From Actinomycetota bacterium (GTDB lineage Bacteria; Actinomycetota; Coriobacteriia; Anaerosomatales; Anaerosomataceae), in contig RCMX01000002.1 in assembly GCA_004348925.1 (NCBI GenBank), positions 304,249-368,248 of the forward strand: a stretch of DNA of 64,000 bases, written 5' to 3'. The notes below the pieces were generated by a model. It did no database searches and had not been told where the DNA came from. It was given only the letters and a program-made list of their open reading frames with translations. Positions 51,686 through 62,408 of this stretch are shown piece after piece. A program made the translations under genes and the position numbers. The number at the start of each line of letters is the position of its first letter. Positions within the stretch are counted from its first letter, which is position 1.

Positions 51686-52621
51686 ATGCTCTCCTGCAAG
51701 CACATCATGACCGTGAGCGACATGACCGCCGAGGACATCACGACCATCCTCGATACGGCCGAGTCGTTCATGGAGGTCAACGAGCGTCGCATCAAGAAGC
51801 TTCCGACGCTGCGCGGACGCACGGTCGTCAACCTGTTCCTCGAGCCGTCGACGCGCACCCGCATGTCCTTCGAGATCGCCGCAAAGCGTCTCTCGGCAGA
51901 CGGCGTGAACTTCACCGCCTCCTCTTCGGCGACGGTCAAAGGCGAATCGCTCCGGGACACCGCCAAGACGCTCTCTGCGATGGCGTGCGACCTGGTCGTC
52001 ATCCGCCACAAGTACGCGGGCGCCCCCCAGATGCTGCTGGACTGCATGGATGCGCACATCGTCAACGGCGGCGATGGCGTGAACGAGCACCCCACGCAGG
52101 CGCTGCTCGACCTGTTCACGATGCGTCGCTCGCTCGGGAAGCTCGAGGGGTTGCGCGTGGGCATCGTCGGCGACATCTGCCACTCACGTGTTGCCGGGTC
52201 GCTTGTGCCCGCGCTCAGGATGATGGGCGCCACGCCGATCGTCATCGGACCACCGACGCTTATGCCGGCGCGGCCTGATGTGCTCGGCGCGGAAGTGATG
52301 TACTCGCTCGACGAGGCGCTGCCAACCCTCGACGTCGCGTACATGCTGCGGGTTCAGTTCGAACGCGCCGACGCGATGCCGATTCCGAGCAACCGCGAAT
52401 ACGCGAAGCTCTACGGCATGAACGGGAAGCGGCTCGCAGGGGCCAAGCCCGAGATGATCGTCATGCACCCCGGGCCGATGAACCGGGGCGTTGAGATCTC
52501 ATCCGACGTGGCGGACTCGCCGCGCTCGGTCGTCCTTGACCAGGTCAACGCAGGTGTCGCGGTCCGTATGGCCGTCATGTACCTGCTGCTTGGAGGTGAG
52601 AGCGGTGGCACTGCTGCTTAA
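51686..52621 (+). CDS. pyrB: Aspartate carbamoyltransferase catalytic subunit
   Basis: Condenses carbamoyl phosphate and aspartate. 311 aa. FLEPSTRTRMSFEIAAKRL (carbamoyl phosphate loop), SVKGESLRDTAKT region seen as TVKGESLRDT, VNGGDGVNEHPTQALLDLFTM (aspartate domain) and HPGPMNRGVEISSDVADSPRSV. No pyrI regulatory chain is present in the window, so it is the unregulated Gram-positive type. ATG directly follows the pyrR stop. Confidence 0.97.
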   Translation: MLSCKHIMTVSDMTAEDITTILDTAESFMEVNERRIKKLPTLRGRTVVNLFLEPSTRTRMSFEIAAKRLSADGVNFTASSSATVKGESLRDTAKTLSAMACDLVVIRHKYAGAPQMLLDCMDAHIVNGGDGVNEHPTQALLDLFTMRRSLGKLEGLRVGIVGDICHSRVAGSLVPALRMMGATPIVIGPPTLMPARPDVLGAEVMYSLDEALPTLDVAYMLRVQFERADAMPIPSNREYAKLYGMNGKRLAGAKPEMIVMHPGPMNRGVEISSDVADSPRSVVLDQVNAGVAVRMAVMYLLLGGESGGTAA

Positions 52622-53897
52622 GAACGGGCGCGTGGTCGACCCCGTCGCCGGTATCGATGAGGTCGCCGACATCATCATCAGAGACGGCGTGATCGTCGAG
52701 ATCGGAAAGGATCTCTCGATTCCGAAGGGCGAAACCCTCGATGTCAGCGAGAAGGTTGTGCTTCCCGGCCTCGTGGACGCTCACACGCACCTGCGTGAGC
52801 CGGGCCGCGAGGACGAGGAGTCGGTTGCGAGCGGTACCGCGGCTGCGGCGCACGGTGGCTTCACGGCTGTCTGTGCGATGCCGAACACCTCGCCGATCTG
52901 CGATACCGGCTCGAAAGTGCGCTTCATCGTGGAGCGCGCCGCCGAGGAGGGCATCGTTCGGGTGTACCCGATAGGCGCCGTCACGAAGGGGCAGGACGGC
53001 GCAGCGCTCGCCGAGATCGGTGACATGCTCTCTGAAGGTGCGGTCGCATTCTCGGACGACGGTCGTGGCGTTCAGAGCGCGGGTGTGGCGCGAATAGCGA
53101 TGGACTACCTCAAGGCATTCGACGCGCCGCTCATCGCGCACTGCGAGGATGAATCGCTCGTGGGACACGGCGTGGTGAACGAGGGCGTCGTCTCGACGCG
53201 GCTTGGCATGCCGGGTTGGCCTGCGGCGGCCGAGGAGACGATGGTCGCCCGCGACATCCGCCTCTCCGAGCTCACCGGCTGCCGCCTGCACCTCGCGCAC
53301 CTGTCGACGGCCGGTTCGATCGCGCTCGTTCGCGAGGCGAAGGCGCGCGGCGTGCGCGTAACGTGCGAAGTCACCCCGCACCACCTGTTCCTCGATGAAG
53401 ACGTGCTCATCGGGTACGATACGAACCTGAAGATGAACCCGCCGCTTCGGACCGCCGGAGATCGTGCGGCGCTCGTTGGGGGATTGCTCGACGGCACCGT
53501 GGATTGCATCGCCACCGACCACGCTCCGCACGCCGCGCATGAGAAGGAGTTGGAGTTCGAGTTGGCACCGTTCGGGACCACCGGCCTTGAGACGGCGCTT
53601 TCCCTGGTGAACACGCATCTTGTGGCCACCGAGAAGCTCGCCTGGGCGGATGTCGCTCGACTCATGTGTCACGGCCCGCGGGCCGCACTCGGCCTTCCCG
53701 GCGTGAGCCTGGCGGCGGGACAGGTGGCGGATATCACCATCGTGGACCCCGAGGCGCGCGTGGAAGTCACGCGGGAGTGGTTCGTCTCCAAGTCGCGTAA
53801 CTCGGCGTTTCTCGGCAGTAAGCTGCTCGGCAAGGCGAGCGAAGTGCTCGTCGGGGGCTACTTCGCACTCAAGAACGGGAAGGTGGTCGCCCGGTGA
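52605..53897 (+). CDS. pyrC: Dihydroorotase (class I)
   Basis: Cyclises carbamoyl-aspartate to dihydroorotate. 430 aa from GTG 52605 (GGAGG at 52592-52596), 17 bases inside pyrB. Metal-binding HTHLREPG (DAHTHLREPGREDE), GGFTAVCAMPNTSP, HCEDESL, LAHLSTAGS and CIATDHAPHAAHEK are the amidohydrolase motifs, with KNGRVVDPVAG at the N-terminus. Long class I type rather than the short E. coli type. Overlaps carA by GTGA. Confidence 0.97.
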   Translation: MALLLKNGRVVDPVAGIDEVADIIIRDGVIVEIGKDLSIPKGETLDVSEKVVLPGLVDAHTHLREPGREDEESVASGTAAAAHGGFTAVCAMPNTSPICDTGSKVRFIVERAAEEGIVRVYPIGAVTKGQDGAALAEIGDMLSEGAVAFSDDGRGVQSAGVARIAMDYLKAFDAPLIAHCEDESLVGHGVVNEGVVSTRLGMPGWPAAAEETMVARDIRLSELTGCRLHLAHLSTAGSIALVREAKARGVRVTCEVTPHHLFLDEDVLIGYDTNLKMNPPLRTAGDRAALVGGLLDGTVDCIATDHAPHAAHEKELEFELAPFGTTGLETALSLVNTHLVATEKLAWADVARLMCHGPRAALGLPGVSLAAGQVADITIVDPEARVEVTREWFVSKSRNSAFLGSKLLGKASEVLVGGYFALKNGKVVAR

Positions 53898-55162
53898 TCT
53901 CACGGCAGCCGGCACTGCTGGTGCTCGAAGACGGGACGACGTTCCGGGGATTCTCGTGCGGCGCGTCCGGCGAGACCACGGGCGAGGCCGTCTTCAACAC
54001 GTCGCTGACCGGCTACCAGGAGGTCTTCACCGACCCGTCGTACGCCGGACAGATCGTGACGATGACCTCGCCGCACATCGGCAACTACGGCGTGAACGCG
54101 GCCGACATGGAGTCGCGCGGCGTCTTCGCCGCCGGCTTCGTGATGCGCGAGATGTCGAAGATCTCGTCGAACTGGCGTGCCGAGGAGACCCTGGGCGCGT
54201 TCTTCGAGCGCCTTGGCGTCGTTGCGATCGAGGGCGTCGACACCCGCAGGCTCACGCGTCACATCCGCGAGCGCGGCGCGATGCGCGCAGTTCTCTCCAC
54301 GACCGATCTCGACCCGGCGTCGCTCGCGGCGAAAGCGGCTGCGGCGCCCGGACTCGTCGGCCGCGACCTTGTTGCCGAGGTCGCCACGAGCGAGCGGTAC
54401 ACCTGGGGGGATGAGATGCCGCCCGGCTGCGATCTGCCGGTCGACACCGGCGTTCTGCCCGTGCGGCCGCGCTTCAGGGTCGTGGCGTTCGACTCGGGCA
54501 TCAAGTACAACATCCTCCGCCGTCTTGCCGAGGCGGACTGCGACGTCGTGGTGGTGCCGCCGACCACGAGCGCCGCTGACGCGCTTGCGCTCGAGCCCGA
54601 CGGCGTGTTCTTCGCGAACGGCCCCGGCGACCCCGCTGCGGTCACGTACCTCTACGAGACGCTGCGCGAGCTGCTCGGCGCCAAGCCGATCTTCGGCATC
54701 TGCCTCGGGCATCAGATGCTCTCGCTCGCGCTTGGGTGTGGCACGTATAAGCTCAAGTACGGGCATCGCGGCGGCAACCAGCCGGTCAAGAACCTGCTCA
54801 CCGGTCGCGTTGAGATCACCAGCCAGAACCACGGCTTCTGCGTGGATTTCTCAAGCATCGGCGAGCTCGACCGGGAGCGCTCGGGCGGGCTCGATCTCGA
54901 TCCGACCGACCTCGGCGCGTGGGTGCGCGCGGGCGTGGCGCCGGTGGTGCGCTCCGAGCGGTTCGGCGGCGTCCAGCTCACCCACGTGAACCTCAACGAC
55001 ATGACCGTCGAGGGCGTTCGCGCGCTCGACCAGCGCGCCTTCTCGGTCCAGTACCACCCCGAAGCGGCACCAGGTCCGCACGACGCGAAGTACCTCTTCG
55101 GCTCGTTCGTGCGGCTTATGGAGGGCAAGGACGACGTGTTCGCTCTAGAGGATGAGGTGTAG
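53894..55162 (+). CDS. carA: Carbamoyl-phosphate synthase small subunit (glutaminase)
   Basis: 422 aa, slightly longer than the usual 360-390 because of an extended C-terminal tail (YLFGSFVRLMEGKDDVFALEDEV). N-terminal domain LVLEDGTTFRGFSCGASGETTGEAVFNTSLTGYQEV; glutamine amidotransferase with Cys270 (GICLGHQML), TSQNHGFCVD and QYHPEAAPGPHDA (His/Glu). Supplies ammonia to CarB. GTG start overlaps pyrC. Confidence 0.96.
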   Translation: MISRQPALLVLEDGTTFRGFSCGASGETTGEAVFNTSLTGYQEVFTDPSYAGQIVTMTSPHIGNYGVNAADMESRGVFAAGFVMREMSKISSNWRAEETLGAFFERLGVVAIEGVDTRRLTRHIRERGAMRAVLSTTDLDPASLAAKAAAAPGLVGRDLVAEVATSERYTWGDEMPPGCDLPVDTGVLPVRPRFRVVAFDSGIKYNILRRLAEADCDVVVVPPTTSAADALALEPDGVFFANGPGDPAAVTYLYETLRELLGAKPIFGICLGHQMLSLALGCGTYKLKYGHRGGNQPVKNLLTGRVEITSQNHGFCVDFSSIGELDRERSGGLDLDPTDLGAWVRAGVAPVVRSERFGGVQLTHVNLNDMTVEGVRALDQRAFSVQYHPEAAPGPHDAKYLFGSFVRLMEGKDDVFALEDEV

Positions 55163-55164
55163 CG

Positions 55165-56010
55165 ATGTTGCGCACGGTCATGCTGCCGACCGACTTCTCG
55201 GATGATTGCGAGAGCATTCTTGGATTCGCCAGCGGGCTTCCCGCGCTTGGCGTGAAAGTCGTGGTCCTCACGCACGTCGTCGAGGCCTCCGGCATGGAAG
55301 GCCCCATCATCGCCGAGAAGGTCGACGAGGTTCGGGACAGGCTGCGGACCTCGGCCGCAGTGCTCGAGGCCGCCGGCCTCAAGGTCGAGGTTCGCGTCCC
55401 CACCGGCGATCCGTTCGACACCATCGTGGCGCTGGCGACCGAGGCCGGCGTCGATGCGATCGTGTGCGGTTCGCACGCGAAGGGCCTCATGACGCAGCTT
55501 GTGGCCGGTTCCGTGTCCGAGCGTCTGCTCCGCGACGCCCCGGTGCCGATGTTGCTGGCGCGCTTCGACCTGCTGAAGAACCAGGGTGACCCCGGGTCGC
55601 TCCTCAAGCGCTTCGGCGAGAAGGTGCTCATGCCCACCGACTTCTCGCTCTCGGCATCGCACGCGTTCACCTCGGCGATGGAGCTGCCCAAGGGCCTCAT
55701 CAAGACGCTCTACCTCATGCACGCGGTCGATCCCGGGCTGACCGGCGAGAAGCTCCGCCGTGCCGAGGAAGGCGCCGAGTTCCACCTGAAGAACCTGCAG
55801 GCGATGGCGCAGCAGCAGGGCATCTCGGCAAGCGTGGTCGTGCGTCGCGGTGAGCCGCAGCGCGCGATCCTCGAAGAGCTCGACGAGCGTCGCGCCACGG
55901 GCGTCATCACCGGCACGCGCGGTCGCAATGCGATACAGGAGGCGCTCATGGGAAGCGTGTCGATGACACTGCTTCGTCAGGCGTCGTGTCCCGTCATGAT
56001 CGTTCCGTAA
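55165..56010 (+). CDS. Tandem universal stress protein (UspA domains) inside the pyr operon
   Basis: 281 aa, two UspA domains in tandem (residues 1-140 and 152-281). The second has an intact nucleotide-binding signature G-x2-G-x9-G-S ([18 protein letters not shown]), the first a looser form ([15 protein letters not shown]). ATG 55165 is two bases after carA, and carB follows after 8 bases, so it is co-transcribed. Usp proteins bind ATP or related nucleotides and respond to stress; they are not part of the pyrimidine pathway. Its location may report nucleotide pool or energy status (inference). Confidence 0.9.
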   Translation: MLRTVMLPTDFSDDCESILGFASGLPALGVKVVVLTHVVEASGMEGPIIAEKVDEVRDRLRTSAAVLEAAGLKVEVRVPTGDPFDTIVALATEAGVDAIVCGSHAKGLMTQLVAGSVSERLLRDAPVPMLLARFDLLKNQGDPGSLLKRFGEKVLMPTDFSLSASHAFTSAMELPKGLIKTLYLMHAVDPGLTGEKLRRAEEGAEFHLKNLQAMAQQQGISASVVVRRGEPQRAILEELDERRATGVITGTRGRNAIQEALMGSVSMTLLRQASCPVMIVP

Positions 56011-56018
56011 GGAGACAG

Positions 56019-59000
56019 ATGCCGCGCAGAGACGACATCAAGAAGATCCTGCTCATCGGCTCCGGCCCGATCGTCATCGGGCAGGCGTGCGAATTCGACT
56101 ATTCCGGCGCTCAGGCGTGCAAGGTGCTACGCGAGGATGGCTACGAAGTCGTGCTTGTGAACAGCAACCCCGCCACGATCATGACCGACCCGGAGTTCGC
56201 GCACCGCACCTACGTGGAGCCGGTCACGCCCGAGTTCGTGGAGAAAGTCATCGCAGCCGAGCGTCCCGACGCGCTGCTCCCCACGCTCGGCGGGCAGACG
56301 GGTCTGAACTGCGCGGTCGCGCTTGCCGAGTCCGGCGTGCTTGAGCGCTACGGCGTCGAGCTCATCGGCGCGAAGCTCGAGGTCATCAAGAAGGGCGAGG
56401 ATCGCAAGCTCTTCGCCGAGGCGATGGGCCGCATCGGGCTCGAGGTGCCGCGAGGCGCGTACATCTACAAGGTCGCTGATGCCGAGGCGTTCGCCGCGAA
56501 GGTCGGCTACCCGGTCGTCATACGGCCGTCGTTCACGATGGGCGGCGCTGGCGGCGGCATCGTCTACAACCTCGACGAGCTGCGCGAGCAGGTCTCGCAC
56601 GGCCTGGCGCTCTCACCCATCAGCGAGGTTCTGGCCGAGGAGAGCGTGATCGGCTGGAAAGAGTACGAGATGGAGGTCATGCGTGACGTCAACGACAACG
56701 CCGTGATCGTGTGCTCTATCGAGAACATCGACGCCATGGGCGTTCACACCGGCGACTCCATCACGGTGGCGCCGGCACAGACGCTCACCGATCGCGAGTA
56801 CCAGACCATGCGCGATGCCTCCCTCGCCATCCTGCGCGAGATCGGCGTAGAGACCGGCGGCAGCAACGTGCAGTTCGCGGTCAACCCGCTCGACGGCCGC
56901 ATGGTCGTCATCGAGATGAACCCGCGCGTGTCGCGTTCCTCGGCACTTGCGAGCAAGGCCACCGGCTTCCCGATCGCGAAGATCGCCGCGAAGCTCGCGG
57001 TGGGGTACACCCTCGACGAGGTCTCCAACGACATCACGAAGGTGACGCCGGCGTGTTTCGAGCCGAGCATCGACTACACGGTCGTGAAAGTTCCGCGCTG
57101 GGCGTTCGAGAAGTTCAAGGGCACCGACACCACGCTCACCACCCGTATGAAGTCGGTGGGCGAGGCGATGGCGATCGGTCGCACGTTCTCGGAGGCGCTC
57201 GGTAAGGCGTTCCGCTCGCTCGAGAACGGGCGCATCGGGCTTGGTGCCGACGGCAAGGATGAGTTCGACGAGATCAAGTTCGACCGCGGACTCACCGTCC
57301 CCAACGAGAACCGCATGTACTACGTCGCGGACGCGCTGTGGCGCGGGCGGAGCGTTGAGGAGGTCTCGGCGCTCACGAGAATCGACCCGTGGTTCATCGA
57401 TCGGGTGAAAGCTCAGGTCGATGTCGAGGGTCTGGTGCGTCAGGTGTCGCTTGAGGGCATGAGTGCGGAGCTCATGCGCATGGCGAAGCAGCATGGTCTC
57501 TCGGATCCGCAGCTTGCGTACCTTACTCGGACGGACGAGAAGGCAGTGCGTGCGCGCAGGCTGGAGCTGGGGGTCAAGGCGACCTTCAAGTCGGTGGATA
57601 CGTGCGCGGGCGAGTTCCTCGCCACGACGCCGTACTACTACAAGACGTACGAAGAGGAGAGCGAGGTGGCCGAGGCGACCCGTCCGCGGGTGATGATCCT
57701 CGGCGCTGGTCCCAACCGTATCGGTCAGGGCATCGAGTTCGATTACTGCTGCGTGCATGCGAGTTACGCGCTGCACGACGCGGGCTTCGAGACCGTGATG
57801 GTGAACTGCAACCCCGAGACGGTCTCCACCGACTACGACACGTCGGACCGCCTCTACTTCGAGCCGCTCACCTTCGAGGACGTCATGGATATCGTCGATG
57901 CCGAGCAGCCCGTCGGCGTGCTCGTCACCTTCGGCGGTCAGACGCCGCTCAAGCTCGCCCGAGCGCTCGAGGAGGCTGGTGTGCCGATCCTCGGCACCAA
58001 GCCCGAGGCGATCGACCTGGCCGAGGACCGCGAGCGCTTCGCCGACGTGCTCGACCGTCTTGGGATCGCGTATCCGGCAGCGGGCACCGCGCGCTCGGCC
58101 GCCGAGGCCGTTGAGGTCGCCGGCCGGATCGGCTACCCGCTGCTCGTGCGTCCGTCGTACGTGCTCGGTGGCCGCGGCATGGTCATCGCGTACAACGAGG
58201 AGTACCTGCTCAAGCACGTCGCCGAGGCAACCGTCGTGAGCCCGGACCATCCGGTGCTGCTCGACCGCTTCCTTGAGGGTGCGATCGAGGTCGACGTCGA
58301 CGCTATCTGCGACGGCCGCGACGTCTATATCGGCGGCGTCATGGAGCACATCGAGGAAGCCGGCATCCACTCGGGCGACTCGGCATGCTGCATCCCGACG
58401 TTCACCCTCGGCGACAGCATCGTGGAGGAGATCAAGGGATACACGCGCCGTATCGCGCTCGAGATCGGCACGCACGGCCTCATCAATATACAGTTCGCCG
58501 TGAAGGACTCGACGGTGTTCGTGCTTGAGGTGAACCCGCGGGCGAGCCGTACGGTGCCGTTCGTGAGCAAGGCGACCGGCGTACCGCTCGCGAAGGTCGC
58601 CGCGCGCGTGATGGCGGGGGAGATGCTCTCGGATCTTGCACTTCCCGCCGAGGACCGCGAACTTACCCGCTACTGCGTCAAGGAAGCGGTCATGCCGTTC
58701 GGCCGGTTCCCCGGCGCCGATTCTGTGCTTGGCCCCGAGATGAAGTCGACCGGCGAGGTCATGGGCTCGGCCTCGGACTTCCCGGCAGCGTACGCGAAGA
58801 GCCAGCTCGCGATCGACTACTCGCTGCCCGCGTCCGGCACCGCGTTCGTCTCGGTGTGCGACCGGGACAAGCGCGCGATCGTCGGCGTTGCCCGCCACCT
58901 CAATCAGCTCGGATTCCGGCTGCTCTCAACAGGCGGCACCGCCAAGGCCCTCCGCGCGGCGGGCATTCCGGTCACGCAGGTGCTCAAGGTGCACGAAGGC

Positions 59001-59264
59001 CGCCCGAACATCGTGGACGCGATGACGAACGACGAGGTCCAGCTTGTCATCAACACGCCGTTCGGCCAGGAGACCCGCAGCGACGGCTACCAGATCCGTG
59101 CCACTGCGATCCGGCACGGCATCACGAACATCACGACCATGGAGGCCGCGCAGGCGGTCGTCTCGGCCATCGAGGCCATGAACGACGACCGTCTCGGCGT
59201 GAGCGCGCTGCAGGACTTCGATCAGTGGGTGCCGCCCGCGCCGCGCGACGGAGCGTCGCTGTGA
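56019..59264 (+). CDS. carB: Carbamoyl-phosphate synthase large subunit
   Basis: 1081 aa, two homologous ATP-grasp halves with an oligomerisation domain between and a C-terminal MGS-like allosteric domain. First half begins [32 protein letters not shown], second half [41 protein letters not shown] and [12 protein letters not shown] are the ATP loops; C-terminal [14 protein letters not shown] is the MGS domain. ATG 56019 (AAGGAGA upstream) chosen over 55986. Ends in a GTGA overlap with pyrK. Confidence 0.98.
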   Translation: MPRRDDIKKILLIGSGPIVIGQACEFDYSGAQACKVLREDGYEVVLVNSNPATIMTDPEFAHRTYVEPVTPEFVEKVIAAERPDALLPTLGGQTGLNCAVALAESGVLERYGVELIGAKLEVIKKGEDRKLFAEAMGRIGLEVPRGAYIYKVADAEAFAAKVGYPVVIRPSFTMGGAGGGIVYNLDELREQVSHGLALSPISEVLAEESVIGWKEYEMEVMRDVNDNAVIVCSIENIDAMGVHTGDSITVAPAQTLTDREYQTMRDASLAILREIGVETGGSNVQFAVNPLDGRMVVIEMNPRVSRSSALASKATGFPIAKIAAKLAVGYTLDEVSNDITKVTPACFEPSIDYTVVKVPRWAFEKFKGTDTTLTTRMKSVGEAMAIGRTFSEALGKAFRSLENGRIGLGADGKDEFDEIKFDRGLTVPNENRMYYVADALWRGRSVEEVSALTRIDPWFIDRVKAQVDVEGLVRQVSLEGMSAELMRMAKQHGLSDPQLAYLTRTDEKAVRARRLELGVKATFKSVDTCAGEFLATTPYYYKTYEEESEVAEATRPRVMILGAGPNRIGQGIEFDYCCVHASYALHDAGFETVMVNCNPETVSTDYDTSDRLYFEPLTFEDVMDIVDAEQPVGVLVTFGGQTPLKLARALEEAGVPILGTKPEAIDLAEDRERFADVLDRLGIAYPAAGTARSAAEAVEVAGRIGYPLLVRPSYVLGGRGMVIAYNEEYLLKHVAEATVVSPDHPVLLDRFLEGAIEVDVDAICDGRDVYIGGVMEHIEEAGIHSGDSACCIPTFTLGDSIVEEIKGYTRRIALEIGTHGLINIQFAVKDSTVFVLEVNPRASRTVPFVSKATGVPLAKVAARVMAGEMLSDLALPAEDRELTRYCVKEAVMPFGRFPGADSVLGPEMKSTGEVMGSASDFPAAYAKSQLAIDYSLPASGTAFVSVCDRDKRAIVGVARHLNQLGFRLLSTGGTAKALRAAGIPVTQVLKVHEGRPNIVDAMTNDEVQLVINTPFGQETRSDGYQIRATAIRHGITNITTMEAAQAVVSAIEAMNDDRLGVSALQDFDQWVPPAPRDGASL

Positions 59265-60085
59265 GTTGCGCCGGCGCACACGAGGACGGTCATCGGCTGC
59301 TGGAGCGCGTGACCGTCGTAGCGAACGACCGCCTCGCCGAAGGCGTCGGGCTCATCGTGCTGGAATCTTCGCGGGTCGCTCGCGCCGTGCGGCCGGGCCA
59401 GTTCGTGCATCTGCGCATCAGCACCGGCACCGACTTCACCCTGCGGCGCCCCTTCTCCATCCATCGCGCCGAGGAAGACCGGCTGCACATCCTCTACCAG
59501 GTGCTCGGCACGGGGACTCGCGCTCTTGCCGAGAAGCGCCGCGGCGAGCAGATGGACCTTATCGGCCCGCTCGGTCATGGATGGGAGATCCCGGAGGGCA
59601 CCACGCATGCGCTCCTCGTTGCGGGCGGGCTTGGTGCCGCGCCTTTGGGCATGCTCGCCGGGCAGCTTTCGGCGCGCGGGGTCGCCGTCACGGTCGCCCA
59701 GGGCGCACCGACCGCCGAGCGACTTGTCGGCCGGGGAGTCTTCGAAGCCACCGCGCGCCGCGTGCTGACGGCCACCGACGATGGGAGCGCGGGTGAGCGC
59801 GGCTTCGTGACCGGGCTCGTCGAGGGTGCGCTCGCGATGGACCGCCCCGATGTCGTCTACGTGTGCGGTCCGGAAGCGATGGCCCGCATCGTCACCGCGC
59901 AGGCGGCTGCGGCTGGCGTTCCGTGCCAGGTCTCGCTCGAGCGGCTGATGGCGTGCGGCATCGGCGCCTGCCTGTCGTGCGTGGTCACCACCACCGACGG
60001 TCAGCGTCGCGCATGTGTTGACGGCCCGGTGTTCGATGCCGCGCACGTCGTGTGGGACGCCTCCGAGATTCCGCCGAAGCACTAG
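59261..60085 (+). CDS. pyrK: Dihydroorotate dehydrogenase electron transfer subunit PyrK
   Basis: 274 aa flavoprotein that passes electrons from PyrD to NAD+. FAD domain with [31 protein letters not shown]-binding [33 protein letters not shown], and a 2Fe-2S site at Cys232, Cys237, Cys240 and Cys252 (CGIGACLSC...C). Shows that PyrD is the type 1B NAD-dependent enzyme. GTG 59261 overlaps carB. Confidence 0.95.
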   Translation: MSCAGAHEDGHRLLERVTVVANDRLAEGVGLIVLESSRVARAVRPGQFVHLRISTGTDFTLRRPFSIHRAEEDRLHILYQVLGTGTRALAEKRRGEQMDLIGPLGHGWEIPEGTTHALLVAGGLGAAPLGMLAGQLSARGVAVTVAQGAPTAERLVGRGVFEATARRVLTATDDGSAGERGFVTGLVEGALAMDRPDVVYVCGPEAMARIVTAQAAAAGVPCQVSLERLMACGIGACLSCVVTTTDGQRRACVDGPVFDAAHVVWDASEIPPKH

Positions 60086-60093
60086 GAGAACCC

Positions 60094-61026
60094 GTGGAAT
60101 CTGCGCACAACAGCAACGTGGACATGAGCGTGAGGATCGGTGCACTCGAGCTGCGCAATCCGGTCATGACCGGCTCGGGCACCTTCGCCGCGGGACGCGA
60201 ATACGCGGAGTTCATGGACCTCGACCGGCTTGGCGCCGTGGTGACCAAAGGCGTGAGCCTCGATCCGTGGCCCGGCAACGCAAGCCCTCGCATCGCCGAG
60301 ACCGCAAGCGGCATGCTGAACTCCATCGGCCTCCAGAATCCGGGCGTCGAGTCCTTCTGCGCGAACGACCTCGCCTGGCTCGCCGGGCAGGACGTGCCCG
60401 TGATCGTGAATGTCTCGGGCCACAGCATTGCCGAGTACGTGGCCGTGACGGAGCGGCTCGATGCCGAGGACGCGATCGACGCGCTCGAGCTCAACATCTC
60501 ATGCCCCAATGTGGATGAGGGCGGTATGGCATTCGGCACCTCGTGCGCTGCGGCCGCCGACGTTACGCGTGCGGTGCGCGCGGCAACCAGCAAGACCCTC
60601 ATCGTGAAGTTGAGCCCTAATGTCACCGACATCGCCGAGATAGCCCGTAGCGTCGAGGCCGAGGGCGCCGATGCGGTGAGCCTCATCAACACGCTGCTCG
60701 GCATGGCGATCGATACCGACACATGGCGCCCCAAGCTTGCGCGTGCAGTCGGAGGTCTCTCGGGTCCAGCCATCAAGCCGGTCGCCGTACGCATGGTCTG
60801 GCAGGTCGCCTCGGCAGTGTCCGTGCCGGTGATCGGCATGGGCGGTATCATGAGTGCCGAGGACGCAGTCGAGTTCATGCTGGCTGGGGCGACCGCGGTT
60901 GCGGTCGGGACGGGGAACTTCGTGGACCCGGCCACCACGATGCACGTTGTCGACGGTCTGACGCGGTACTGCCGGGAGCGCGGCATCGACCGGGTCTCGG
61001 CGCTCACGGGCGCGCTCAAACGATGA
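60094..61026 (+). CDS. pyrD: Dihydroorotate dehydrogenase type 1B catalytic subunit
   Basis: 310 aa FMN TIM barrel. RNPVMTGSGTFAAGREYAEF, NSIGLQNPGVE, the catalytic-base Cys137 in ELNISCPNV (class 1), and VIGMGGIMSAEDAVEFMLAGATAVAVGT. GTG 60094 has AGGAGA just upstream (60084-60089); ATG 60124 is an alternative. Cytosolic, partner of PyrK. Confidence 0.96.
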   Translation: MESAHNSNVDMSVRIGALELRNPVMTGSGTFAAGREYAEFMDLDRLGAVVTKGVSLDPWPGNASPRIAETASGMLNSIGLQNPGVESFCANDLAWLAGQDVPVIVNVSGHSIAEYVAVTERLDAEDAIDALELNISCPNVDEGGMAFGTSCAAAADVTRAVRAATSKTLIVKLSPNVTDIAEIARSVEAEGADAVSLINTLLGMAIDTDTWRPKLARAVGGLSGPAIKPVAVRMVWQVASAVSVPVIGMGGIMSAEDAVEFMLAGATAVAVGTGNFVDPATTMHVVDGLTRYCRERGIDRVSALTGALKR

Positions 61027-61039
61027 GGGGAGTTCGACA

Positions 61040-62377
61040 GTGACCGAGGAGACCGAACCGAGGAACCCGGAACCGATTCCCGTCCAGGCGCCAATGCCGA
61101 TACCGCTTGCACCGCCGACGTCACCGGCACCGCGCCGCAAAGTGTGGCCATGGGTCGTCGGGGTGTTCGTGCTGCTGGTACTCATCGGCGGGTGCGTGGG
61201 CGCGGTGTGGATTCTCGACAACTCCGTCAACTCGATCACCGAGGAGATTCTCGGTGAAGGCGGCCCGATGGGGCCGGTCGGTCCGGAGGAGTCGGTTGCG
61301 TGGTCGGGCAACGGCCGCTACGGCGTCGTCCAGTATCTCCGCGAGTACACGTATCCATCTGTTGCCGTGTGGGACAGCACCACGGGGGAGTCCAGGACGC
61401 TTGACGGTTATCGCGTGTTGTTCGTGGAGACCGCTGCGCCCGTTGTGTGGATGGAGCCGGTCACCGACGAAGACGCCGAGATGGGTGAAACCATGGACGC
61501 CTTCGGGGATGCGCTTGATCATAAGCCGAAGCGGCTGGTCGCCTGGCATCTCGACGACGGCTCGAAGCCTACCGACAACGTGCCCTCGAAGTGGCATGCG
61601 TGGCCCGGACCTGCGGATTCTATCGCGTACCTGGAGATCAACCCCCTCAAAGGCGTGGGTCCCTCGGCGCTGCTCTTCAACAACAAGGCCTCGCAAGGCG
61701 AGGGCGTGAAGGCGAAGGTGCCCGAGTCGGTGAACACCTTCGTTCCGGTCGGCTGGTCGGCCTCGGGTCGCTACTTCGCGGTCGAAAGTCTCATCGATGA
61801 AGCTGCGTACCGGGAGATGGACGCATCGAATGGGCTGTCCCGCAAGCTCGTCGTCTTCGATGTGACGACCGGCGAGGCTGTTGCAAGCCCGCTCATCACG
61901 ACCCAGGACAGCGCCGCGCCAGTGGCGGCATGGGACGGGACCCGCGACATCGTATTCTGGTCGGAGCTTGGTGCGCTGACGGACGGCGAAACGGGCCCCC
62001 TCAGCTATAGGTCCGTGAGTGTCTCGGATGCCTTCGCGCGCGATGCGTTCGACACGTACGGCTGGGATCGCCCCGGCGACTTCTCGAATGTCTATGAGAC
62101 CGGTCTCCTCGGATGGGATCCGTCCGGACCGCTCTACTCGATCGAAGGTCGCCTCTGGCAGATCGGAGCTGACGGCTTTGAAGACCTGGGCATGAGCGAG
62201 TCGTACGGTGGCGGTGCGTGGCATCCGGGCTCGGGGTTGCTCGGCATCAAGTACGGCTTCAACAACGGTCCGGTGTCGCAGGAGTGGATAGAGCTGGTGC
62301 GCTCGGATATCCACGGTGGGAACCGCGAGACGGTGTGGACCGGGCCGAAGACGGACATCGACGATACCAGCTTCTAG
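61040..62377 (+). CDS. Membrane-anchored beta-propeller-like protein, unknown function, in the pyr operon
   Basis: 445 aa from GTG 61040. Pro-rich cytoplasmic N-terminus (residues 1-32), one membrane helix (VWPWVVGVFVLLVLIGGCVGAVWIL) and an external domain of about 380 residues with repeated Trp/Gly and SGNGRYGVVQY, GWSASGRYFAVES, GWDPSGPLYSI, AWHPGSGLLGI blades, as in WD40/TolB-like propellers. No enzyme motif is visible. It lies between pyrD (14-base gap) and pyrF (31-base gap) and has no promoter I can see. I do not recognise the family; possibly a sensor or adaptor domain, unproven. Confidence 0.8.
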   Translation: MTEETEPRNPEPIPVQAPMPIPLAPPTSPAPRRKVWPWVVGVFVLLVLIGGCVGAVWILDNSVNSITEEILGEGGPMGPVGPEESVAWSGNGRYGVVQYLREYTYPSVAVWDSTTGESRTLDGYRVLFVETAAPVVWMEPVTDEDAEMGETMDAFGDALDHKPKRLVAWHLDDGSKPTDNVPSKWHAWPGPADSIAYLEINPLKGVGPSALLFNNKASQGEGVKAKVPESVNTFVPVGWSASGRYFAVESLIDEAAYREMDASNGLSRKLVVFDVTTGEAVASPLITTQDSAAPVAAWDGTRDIVFWSELGALTDGETGPLSYRSVSVSDAFARDAFDTYGWDRPGDFSNVYETGLLGWDPSGPLYSIEGRLWQIGADGFEDLGMSESYGGGAWHPGSGLLGIKYGFNNGPVSQEWIELVRSDIHGGNRETVWTGPKTDIDDTSF

Positions 62378-62408
62378 CCCGGACACGATCGACGATGGAA
62401 GGGAACGC

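Noticed and set aside
56613..58898. 761-codon antisense frame inside carB
   Set aside because: Arg/His/Asp-rich shadow translation of carB with no recognisable domain.
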